Assembly (NCBI GenBank): GCA_944472135.2
Contig: OX235262.1
Coordinates: 23,421,362 to 23,485,361, forward strand
Source: Trichobilharzia regenti
Lineage: Eukaryota > Platyhelminthes > Trematoda > Strigeidida > Schistosomatidae
Length of the DNA: 64,000 bases
Direction: 5' to 3'
Below, piece by piece: positions 52,127 to 61,552 of this stretch; within the stretch, counting starts at the first letter, position 1; every line of letters begins with the position of its first letter. The notes beneath the pieces are model-generated. The model searched no databases and was not told where the DNA came from. It saw nothing but the letters and a program-made list of their open reading frames with translations. Made by a program: the position numbers and the translations under genes.

Positions 52127-52456
52127 CCGATTGGTTGACACTAATCTACGTTAATGTCTAGGTCACTAATATGGGCCGTGAGAAAATATGAACAAGGCTG
52201 TTTCAACAACCAATCACAGCAAACTTAAACGTGGACAAATATGATTCGCAGATAGATGGCTCTACTTTCCGAGAAATATCGAAAACAACCAATCATAAGA
52301 CTGTGTTTGTCTGCTTAACTTCCGAGAAACAACCAATCAGAAGACTGCCTTTTTCTGCTTGCATAAGCCTTATTAATGTACATAAAATATATATAAATAC
52401 GTGTTGATTTTCGTAATAAAACGATCTGTTGCCAGCCCTTGTCTTCTGTTGTTACA
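52105..52456 (+). repeat. gypsy 3' LTR
   Basis: 352 bp. It differs from the 5' LTR at about three positions (gcagg/gcaga, aaacg/aaatg, cataaaat/catataat). The integrase frame ends inside its first bases. Confidence 0.95.
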
Positions 52457-52504
52457 ACCCTACAAACGACACACATATAAGTAGCCAAATAATTTCGCTG
52501 AACT

Positions 52505-52753
52505 TTGAGGACTTCGCAATTTATCGTTGGTCGATATCTAGTAGATCCATCGAAGCATCAAGAAATGATAAAATTATATAATAATAAATTATGCAGTGGT
52601 TTCCAAAGCTTGTACAAAGATTTTAATATAAATGGCAACGGCTTTATGACAGATAATAAGAGTCTTAACATCAATAATAATAACGTTCATATTCAAAGTG
52701 ACCATAAAACAGTAATAGGTATTGTTATCGCGACGAATTCATCATTAACCTAG
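52505..52753 (+). CDS. possible exon, unknown protein
   Basis: 82-residue open stretch, Asn-rich (SLNINNNNVHIQ), ending in a stop at 52753, with an acceptor-like tttgag before gacttcgc. Schistosome proteins often have such low-complexity ends, but there is no family match and chance is possible. Confidence 0.2.
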   Translation: MRTSQFIVGRYLVDPSKHQEMIKLYNNKLCSGFQSLYKDFNINGNGFMTDNKSLNINNNNVHIQSDHKTVIGIVIATNSSLT

Positions 52754-53309
52754 ATAGACGACCACTAATAATACAATCATATCAGTTAAATGTATCACCT
52801 AATCTTATGAAAGAGGTATTTACTTATTTCCATCTCTTTAATATCTCAACACTGATAGGGTCAACTAGTTTATTCCAACTGAACTCAAGATTACTTCTGA
52901 AAATGAATGGAGACCCAGTGTGTTTCGACTAGAAACATGAAGCTTACATTTATAACACTGCTTACTGTGACGTTTGATGCCTAATTTCTAATCTTTGTGA
53001 GAGAAACACAGTATATATAGTTACTTATATGCTGCCTTAACCATGCTGTGTATTTAACACTAATTTAAGGATATGAAAATAATAGTTAGGCGATAATTGA
53101 AGCTGCACAAAGTTATCACCTCTTTGGAACACTGGATGCATCCTTGACTCTCCTGTCAAGTCCACAGATATTCGTATGGGATAAATTCATTGGATTCAGA
53201 AAATAAATCCACTGGTATATTATTGCTCTCCTGAGCTGTAGTATATGTTGTCACTTATGCGCCCGACGCGATAAAACGCTCCTGGGAATTGCGAACTTCA
53301 TCAAAAAGC
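52754..53309. other. no gene recognised
   Basis: AT-rich stretch between the possible exon and the LINE fragment. Confidence 0.5.
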
Positions 53310-53962
53310 TAAATAATGTTCGGAATTATCGCAACTCTAATGACAAACGGCCGGTCACAAGCGAGTGAATCACATGTTTATCTCAGTGGAAATTACGCGA
53401 GGGACGTCGCCAAAGGATACGCAACCTTACACTTTATGCATAGGCAGCTGGGAGCTCTCACTCCGGAACTGTTCTTAAGGTTATATGAGGCATATGTGAG
53501 GCCACACCTTGAGGTGCATAATATCATTGCACCTCCGCTACTCAAAAGGGATGCTAACATTCTAGAAAGTGTCCAGAGACGAGCGACAAAATGGGTGATC
53601 GGCCTCCGTAACAAATCATATGAGGAAAGACTAAAGAAATTAAGTCTCTTCACACTTAGTTACCGAAGGCACAGGGGAGACCTCATCACCGTCTACCAAA
53701 TCCTAAATGACCAGGCCCACCCAAATAAAAGCATCCTGCCATTAAGTGACTATAGGCTTCCACGAGGTAACCCGCTAAGGATAGCACACCAGAGACCAAA
53801 GACTCGAGTGCGATCACATTTCTTTTCGCTTCGTGTTTGCCGTCTCTGGAACGCTTTACCGGCGGCCGTGACTACAGCGCCTTCTCTGGAGATTTTTAAG
53901 CGGAAGCTAGACAATCATGCAGAAATGCAAGGTTTGTGTCTCAATGGCTTATCTTCATAAAA
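53310..53962 (+). pseudogene. CR1-like LINE ORF2, C-terminal fragment
   Basis: 214-aa open frame without the reverse transcriptase core. It reads YVRPHLEVHNIIAPPLLKRD, LESVQRRATKWV, YRRHRGDLITVYQILN and LRVCRLWNALPAAVTTAPS, the C-terminal landmarks of CR1-like LINE proteins. The wording differs from the element at 39332-44930, so it is a different subfamily, 5'-truncated as LINEs often are. Confidence 0.8.
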
Positions 53963-55089
53963 CTTGAAACCACACTGTCAATGGTTAAGCGCACAAACTA
54001 AATCCCCACGACCTATTCTGCCTTCTCTCACTCTATCTTTTCCTTAGGTCACCTTTATTATTCCACTTATCTCAATCCATATTATCTACACTACAACCCA
54101 TTATTTTTATTCTTCTAATTATTACTACTATTCTGCTTTTTATGACTACACCGAATGACCAACGGGAGTAAGGTCAAACTCCATTCACGGCAGCAATACA
54201 GTCCTAACATACTGCATACTACAAACCACATCTCGACCAATCCCCGCACCACTCCTCCTGGAGTCTACCAGAGCTAAAGCAGTCGAGTGTCGGGACTTAC
54301 TACGCAGAAGCTCACCGAAGATCTGGAACCTCTACCTCACAATCAAGAAGCGAGCTCAAAGAAATCACTGGTTTATACTAGCTCGTAATCAGGATATTGG
54401 ATATTGGACACGAAAATACGATCTGCATTGCCTATATTTTCGCGCACATTATGTGCTATCGTGTTCATGCCTAGGGGCGCTCCAAGAGTCTTCTTTTGGC
54501 AAAGCTGAACTTGACCCTGTTTTCCGCAAATGGATTGTATTTAGATGGCTTTAGGCTTATGCATTCGAAAGAAATGATTTTTTTGTGTAATGTTCGGGAG
54601 TACGACTATTCTGGTCTGCGCAGACCTTTTCGTAAAAATTCGTATGGCGCCATACGAATACGTTAAATTTTATGCAAAATTCCTCCTATTTTCTGATTGG
54701 TCGGCTCAAGGTCATTGTGCGTTCGCATCTCTTGGGACTCTATTCTTAAACTTCGCCAAGAGTTTTATATTTATGAACTGTTAGGGATTATCCGGTCTAA
54801 AAGTTGACTACTGACAACGGTTAATCTTACGGCAGTTGTTCATGCACGGGACCGAAATTACTGGGAAGAACTATTTTTCAGACATCAGTTTTCTATTTGT
54901 TCTGAGGAGTGTCAAAGTTCAGCAATAGCCTCCTAGGATTTCGAAAGCTCCAATGGCCTTGAACGCATGCTAGTCGTTGACTGACGGCACCTGTCATTAT
55001 GATGGCTGAAATACAAACGCTATTCACCAACTAAGCAGCAAATTTCGCTCAGATCACATCCTTATGTACTGTTGGGATAAAGTGGTAAT
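53963..55089. other. LINE 3' UTR and unassigned sequence
   Basis: Up to about 54400 probably the 3' UTR of the LINE fragment. Beyond it no feature is recognised. Confidence 0.4.
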
Positions 55090-55215
55090 AGCTCGTTGGG
55101 GCTACGATTAGAATTAAGGTAAGTATTAGGGCTAGGGTTAGTATTAGTGTCACAATTACCATTAGAATTAGGTTTACGGTTAGGATAAGGGTTGTGATTA
55201 GGGTTAGTATTAAGT
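55090..55215 (+). repeat. degenerate TTAGGG-like repeat tract
   Basis: About 125 bp with repeated variants of (G)TTAGGG and close forms (attagggctagggttagtatt, gattagggttagtatt). Telomere-type hexamer, which is also the schistosome telomere repeat, but diverged and interstitial. Confidence 0.55.
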
Positions 55216-55904
55216 TTATGGTCATTATTTTAATTTATTTTATTATTCTCATTTTGCTGGTGAGTAACCGTCGATCCTCTAACTAGAACCGCGCGCACCA
55301 AGAGACAAACAATTCACAAAGACACTCATATTCAGTTACCTCGGTGAACACATGTACAGAAACTAGTCTAGCTTGGCAACTGATACTCCTCATTATAACT
55401 GGGACGTATTTTTAAGTCATGTTAGATAAAGATACCCTGTTTAATGTGTTTTCATGCATTTTCTTGTAAATATACATCATTTTGTGTGCAAAAGTTACTT
55501 ATTTTTATGATCGGTCGGCTGAAGGTCGCTCGTGCGTTCGCATCCTTTGGGACACCATTCTTGAACTTTTTCTGTGATGATGTTCATTCTGATGAAGTTC
55601 GTAGTGAAAGATATTAAGTTGAATGTTTGATACTAGTGGAATTTTCACTCTTGCATGGAATATTGGAAGAATGTAACTACTTACCGCATCCAGTTGCACC
55701 AACTTATCTTGACATTACTGTTCATTGGGATAACAAGAATACTATGCATAGTTATTCGGAAATGTCACACTGCTTACAGTTAGTACTGCCTTTCTGTCGA
55801 AGAGTAGCCTGAAGGTCCCTCCTACCGCTAGTACGAGTGTTACGCAAGTCATATCACTTTCAGACCTGTGTCTACGATAGATATGGAACTCTATTAATTC
55901 TCTT
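55216..55904. other. no gene recognised
   Basis: No family features. Small ORFs only. Confidence 0.4.
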
Positions 55905-56007
55905 CACTCATCTTCTTGTCTACCTCTGTGTGCTATTTGGAACGTGGCAACTCGAACTGCTGCACTTCGGTGCCAAGTTCTATGTTGAATCCAGACAGAC
56001 AGACAGA
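55905..56007 (+). repeat. RTE-B 3' end fragment
   Basis: cttcttgtctacctctgtgtg...gtgccaagttctatgttgaatccagacagacagacag matches the 3' UTR end of RTE-B at 16260-16360. Confidence 0.7.
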
Positions 56008-56614
56008 TATGGAAGCTACACTTACGACTGATATTTTTTCGCCACATCCCAAGTAGTATGTAGTCTGGAGAGACTTCATGAAATTCATGTTGAAACGCGG
56101 AAGCATATGTAGTTATGGGTGGTGTTATCCGTTAAGGCACAGGTGATGAAAATGAATGCGGCTTAAAAACTTTCTATCAAAGTTATGGGGATGCTACAAA
56201 TGCTTGTTAGGAAAATTATCCAAAGGAAATACTTAGGTTCTATACAACTACGTGCTACTGAAGACTTCATAATTACTGCTTTTCCGATGTGTAAACTATC
56301 TACCAAAGTTAAAAATGACACTCACATGTGAGAGCATCGTCTGCTTGCTTGACAAAGATTGTAATATATATGACAGTTGAAATCACAGAGAAATGCTGTC
56401 ATGACTACCGAAGGAGAAAAGGGATGAATCGTTATGAGAGGATGTAATGAAGTAAAAAATTGTACGACTTCTACATTTCTTTCTTCTATTTTATTATTTA
56501 CGTGTTTATTTTAACTTTATTGTAGCTTGATTCCACAAAGTATTTTGACACAACTATGGAATTTTCAACATGTGATATCGGTGGCCCAAATTTACCAGGC
56601 TGACTATTAATGTT
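56008..56614. other. no gene recognised
   Basis: AT-rich sequence, no recognised feature. Confidence 0.5.
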
Positions 56615-56690
56615 AGGTGTGCGTTGGCCGGAGATCGAACCCTGGACCATGTGCATGGTCGGATAGCGGCATAATCAATCGTACACTTCA
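56615..56690 (-). repeat. SINE-1 tRNA-like head fragment
   Basis: Minus strand shows the B box GGTTCGATCTCC followed by ggccaacgcacacc, as in SINE-1 (3200-3230). The A box is not intact and no SINE tail was seen. Confidence 0.5.
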
Positions 56691-57249
56691 TGCTTTTAAT
56701 TTCAGAAGCCCAGTAGAATCATTCAAGCTGGTCACAGCAGTTCAATACAGACGAAATAATTATAACTAATAGTTGCGTACAGAGAATTACTTGTTACTGT
56801 TTTTCATGAAATATAATTTCGATCCTGATGATTACATTTGTTTTATTCTATTACAGTGGAAGTGGACTTCTTATCATGACGACATGAAGGATTGACTTGT
56901 TAAAAGGAAGTGAAAACGTAGTTGGTGGCATAGTGTAGTGTCACTGAAATAGTGATGTCCTGAATTTACTCAATTATTCATCTACTGCAAAGGTCGCATG
57001 AAATTCTATGTTAACACCCTTAGTCATAATAGTTGAATTAACGCTTCAACTGAAATAGATGCAAAGGTTTAATGCATTACGTCGCAGTATTACGTTATGT
57101 AGACACCCGATTAATAATGCGCTTTATTTTGGCAAGTATAACTTATAATTCTGTTGACATTTCAAGGGATGCTAGAACAAGTGTAGAAGCAGCAACAATG
57201 AAGTAATTTTGAATACACTTGCCCTGTAATGCATTAATACTACAGAGAC
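56691..57249. other. no gene recognised
   Basis: AT-rich sequence, no recognised feature. Confidence 0.5.
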
Positions 57250-57860
57250 TAACTTCTACCCTAAGATTTGAAGTGCAACGCGAGAGGGGGCTCAGTTCAA
57301 CAAACTGGTTCGTGCTCCCAGCGAGAAGATTAGAGACTTTATTCTTCAGCTTCAGATACAAGCTTTAAAGTGCAACTTTGAAGATCAGCTGCATACTCAA
57401 CTACGTGATCGTTTAATTGCTGGAGTCAATATTCCTAAGTCAGAGAAAGAGTTAACGCAGATTCCTTCCTGTACCTTTCAAACTGCTAAAGATTTATGTA
57501 TTACATATGAAGATGTCAACAGTGAATACTCTGCTCCCACTACGTCAGTAGCTGATGTCATGCTGTCCAAAGTCGAGAATACAAACGTTCATGGAGAGAA
57601 ATCCAAACTGTCGTCCACATGTAATAGAATGCAGCGAGAGATAAAAAAACTAAACTGTGTTTTTCATGTGGAAAGTTACATCTACGAAGCACTTGCCGTT
57701 TTCGGGGTGCTAAGTGTCATAAATGTGGTAAAGTTGGACACATCAAGACTGTTTGGAGAAGTTCGAATACTTATGTTACTCAGCATTCTTATGATTCTCC
57801 CAATCTATCTAGTAAAATGGAGTCAATGTAACTTCCAACTTTTCAAAATACTCAATCTCA
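57250..57860 (+). pseudogene. gypsy-type Gag fragment (second family)
   Basis: Reads TLRFEVQRER, KIRDFILQLQIQALKCNF, QLHTQLRDRLIAGV and a TFQTAKDLCITYED block, as in the Gag of Saci/Boudicca-type gypsy elements of schistosomes. In a shifted frame two zinc knuckles follow (about 57651-57765): C-x2-C-x4-H-x4-C, then [13 protein letters not shown] with the last Cys changed to Trp. No LTR or pol is near. It differs from the gag at 48295. Confidence 0.75.
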
Positions 57861-57931
57861 TCCAATGAAAACCTTCACTACAAGTTCAGCAGCTCAAGCG
57901 TCAAGTGTATCACGTGTTTTTTAAAAATGAG

Positions 57932-58786
57932 GTAGCCGAGATACGATGCGATCTGTCTAAAACACGAAAAATTTCTTAGAGGTTGAAGAGAGCTTGAAAA
58001 GTAGCAATGAATTGGTTGGTCGTTTACGGGCGATGAATAAAAATTTGACAGTTAAACTTTCAGCTGCTGAGAATTCCTGTTTAATGGAGGAGAAAAAAAT
58101 CTGCAGACTGGTAACTCAAATTGTTGAGCTGGAATCTGAGAATAAGCGAAGTAGTAAAAGGATCTGTGAACTTGAACGTTTTGTTCAGTCAGCGTTAGGT
58201 GTCCAAAAGGATTTAGAACATCAGTGTGGAGTGTTTCGGAAAAAAGTGAGTGAAATGCAATCTGGCTGGTTGTCCATTCGTCAGCAGCTGACTGAGACGA
58301 GAGAGCAACTGATTAAAACGAAGGAATTGCTGCATATGCATAGATTGCGTCTGTTGAATGCAGAGCATACAAGTACCCGTGAAAGTCCTGCAAAACTATT
58401 CGAATCTCGAACTCTCAGAAAGCATCTGATGTCCACGACTTCTAATGTACATTATTACAAAGGGAATGACTATAGACCTTCCGTTGGAATCATAGTACAA
58501 AAAAATGGGAAATCGAGTGGTGAAGATATTAGACATCAAAGATCACTCAGTTCATAACAGACACCTGGACAATGTGACAATAAATGAAGTAGGTTGTTCC
58601 AATTATTATTTTAATGATTCCGCTACTAGTCCTGATTTTGTAGATAATTCAGAAATAAGTCCACATAATACCGATGAAGATGATATCACAGAATCAGTTA
58701 GAAGGTCGCAGCTACTTGCAAGCAAACCGAGACATCGTTATAAATACGCAAGGAGAGATTCGACGTGTGGCGGATGTGTTGATTGA
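57932..58786 (+). CDS. host coiled-coil protein, terminal exon with apparent frameshifts
   Basis: An acceptor-like T-run ending ttttttaaaaatgag precedes VAEIRCDLSKTRK. The protein then continues in another frame with EESLKSSNELVGRLRAMNK and a long heptad-rich coiled coil (to about 58360, VQKDLEHQCGVFRKKVSEMQ, QLTETREQLIKTKELLHMH). The first frame change lies at an A5 run (57967-57971) and fits a one-base contraction. A second lies at 58500-58560. The C-terminal part is acidic (NTDEDDITESVRRSQ) and ends STCGGCVD. The protein is not identified; it may be centrosomal or cytoskeletal, which is only a guess. Earlier exons would be upstream, perhaps beyond the gypsy gag fragment. Confidence 0.5.
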
Positions 58787-59654
58787 TAATTTCTATCTCT
58801 GTATTGTTTAAATACTTACTGTTGCTTGTTAATATATTTCTTATATGAGTTGAATAATAATTCCGCCAAATACAAATTCCTAAATTCATCCCTCCCTGTG
58901 TTTTGGTTGAATTCTTGTAATTCGGTCGTCGTAAAATACTAATACTACTATTAAAAATAATTACAACAAAAGGCTTGACTGAAGTCCATATGAGTCGGTT
59001 GTGGTCGTACAGGAGTACACTTATGCATACTTGCAAGTTTTCACCTTAGAAAGTACCGGTCTATCATGCTGTACTCCCGCCCCCGCGAGCATGTGAAGTT
59101 AAAGATAGGAATGTTTATAGCAAATTTTATTTGTATTACAATAAAAAATTAGTTTATTCACATATTAAGAAGACATCACATTCCCGCTGCCACTACTTCT
59201 TCATAATCTACTGCAATTCTGCCTCCAGATTTCTCTTGGATTTTGGTCATGTAAACATGCATGAGCCTGGTGTTAGTGAAGTAAATCTCACAGGGTTTTT
59301 TGTCGGATAACTGTTAACGTGCTTGGAGCTACGTATGAATCACGTGAATATGTCCATCGTTGACACTTCTGTAGCATATGACTAGCTACAAATAGTAATA
59401 GTAATATAACCGTAAACATAATATTACAGGATTGCTAATAACATTTCTTATAAGCTGTTTGTAAAGACAGTGAAAGTCATGAGTACATGCAAAAGATTGT
59501 AAATAATAATAATAATTTAATTACCTAAGATTGTGAGTTAATTGAGGTATTGTCACTATAGCTTACAAATAGAAGATAATACAAGGGCTAATTATTTATC
59601 TAGTGACACAGTAATTCATAAATATATGTAAATATAAATGTATATAAAATGTAA
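58787..59654. other. no gene recognised
   Basis: Intergenic, between the coiled-coil terminal exon and the converging MULE/SWIM gene. Probably 3' UTRs. Confidence 0.4.
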
Positions 59655-61497
59655 ATATACCTACAAAACACGCCTTTGAGAAATGAACTAACAGCAAATG
59701 TTCACAAGGGTACCGACAAGTCTGGAAATCTCTACACTTGGATGTGCATGTATGCAGATTCACCTGTTTTCTCCTCCCACTGTCTTTGAAGAAGAAGTAG
59801 TCGTAAGATTCAACCTCTATGGTAGCTCACCCTCGCCTTTTATATTTAAGGATCAATTTCCACCAGTCGTATGGCGTCATCCGTCGTAGAAATTGGAGTA
59901 GACGTTGTGAGCAGTCATAAGTGGAACATCTTGACTTAGCTGTCATAGCCTCCTGGTATAATCTTGGAGAACTTGGCTTACACCAATTATATACCTTCAA
60001 CATACTTTTGTACAGACTATTTGATGTTTATAGGTGACGCTTCATTTTGTTGTGCGAACTTTCAACTGTGTTATTGGTAACATTACCCAAAAATAGTACA
60101 TAGCCACTGAAAGCTGCTGGCCACAAATGTCGTCGACTAATCCAACACCGTTGTATATACTGACTAACGCTTACATCCAGTCTGCTTATAATTCTGAAAC
60201 ACAAATTAAATCTAAAAAATAAGAATATTAAATGCATTACTCTTCTCTCCTTTGGCAGTGAACTAAGCGAAATAAGCAGTTCTTCACAGTCGGATTACTC
60301 ATCACCGTTTGAACTTTTTATCACGTATACAAAGAACCTACTTCCCTACAAAATGTACAGCAAACGTGAAAAGAACACAGCATAATGTGTGCTTGCCTGT
60401 GCGTTAACTTGACTGCAGCAATTTCCGACTGTGCACAGCCCATGATGAAAGTATCTGTGTTTTGGAAGTATCTCCCATCATTTGATGGAATCTGTCTAGA
60501 ATCCAAACTACCTTACGTTTAAATTCCTTTCTATTTCAAGCAAATTTTACTGGTGGCCCACTGCCTAGGTTATTCGTAACAACAGCTTGGAACAAAGAAT
60601 ACATGCATGTTTACTACTGAATGAATAAACTTACTTCCCTCTATTTGTATTGTATGCGGAGTCGATACCCACAACCTCCGGAAACTGTTTATACAATTCT
60701 GATTGCTCATAAGTTGAAAAACAAACTGTAATAGGTGAATTTCGGATGTGTTCATCTGAACAAAACTCTATCGACTTCTCACGGGATTTCAGCTATTGAA
60801 AAATGTCATTACGACTCGACAATCCTGAAGTTATTACACATGAAGTTCACTTTACTTTTATTAACGGAAGCTTCCATATTTTTTGAACGTCAATAAGGGT
60901 GATTTCCTTGTGAAGTTTCTCCTTAACATGCCTCATTATATAATCAGCTGAGTGTGACTGCTGAAGATGTCATTCCACATTTTCTTCCTCTTCTAATTTT
61001 AGTCGTCTACTCCATAGATCATTCTGCGGTGCGTGGAGGGTTATGCACCATATTGAAGGACGTCATTAGGTATTCACTACAATGCAAAAGTACGCGAAAT
61101 GAAGACAGATAGTTGCCAAATTTAAACCTTAAATACACCTACTAATATAATATACTTTCTCTTACGACTTGTTCCTCAATTTTAGGCCTCGTTTCACACG
61201 TTTAATTCCAAAAGTACACTTAAAGGCAATGTACACGTACTTAAACCTACCACCCCCATTGCTTCGCTCTTGATATGGACGTAGTGAGTACAGGACAACT
61301 ACACTGTTAGCATTAAATGACTTCATCACTCTTTGAAACTCTTCCAATGCATTCTCCTATTTGTCTTAGCTGAAAAAACGCCTTCTCTGCATTACTTCAC
61401 GAAAACTTTCGGTTACGTCTGTTTTGCTTTCACTCGCACTGATTACCTGTAATGAACTTCTAAAAAGGCTTCGTCCATTAGTATCCATTGCTGCCAT
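59655..61497 (-). CDS. spliced MULE transposase-domain/SWIM zinc-finger gene (ZSWIM3-like)
   Basis: Multi-exon gene read on the minus strand. Exon 1 61497-61447 (MAAMDTNGRSLFRSSLQ, GTAATC donor). Exon 2 61356-61166 (ENALEEFQRVMKSF to FKYVYIAFKCTFGIKRVKRG, FAR1-like DNA-binding region). Exon 3 near 61023-60856 (ADYIMRHVKEKLHKEITLID; an in-frame TGA in its 5' part). Exon 4 60792-60635 (KQFPEVVGIDSAYNTNRGK, the first catalytic Asp block of MULE transposases, GTAAGT donor). Exon 5 60495-60342 (HIMLCSFHV, the MULE C-x2-H block). A later exon near 60225-60034 (VLFLGNVTNNTVESSHNKMK, the conserved LGN.TNN..E block) and one near 59830-59660 (CRDFQTCRYPCEHLL, a SWIM-type zinc finger). Phases agree across exons 1-2 and 4-5. 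Either a domesticated gene or a decayed spliced transposon. Confidence 0.65.
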
Positions 61498-61552
61498 AGA
61501 TACTTAAAGTGAATTCGATAAAACACACAATATTGCACTACACGAGTGAGAA

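Larger units (their letters stand above)
47920..52456 (+). mobile_element. complete Ty3/gypsy LTR retrotransposon
   Basis: 4.5 kb with 352-bp LTRs, gag (zinc knuckle), protease, reverse transcriptase, RNase H and integrase in gypsy order. The LTRs differ at about three positions, pointing to recent insertion. Flanks acct (47916-47919) and accc (52457-52460) are a possible imperfect target duplication. TGGTGTCGCTGCC begins 2-3 bases after the 5' LTR, as a tRNA primer site would, and gacgggggga precedes the 3' LTR as polypurine tract. Confidence 0.93.
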
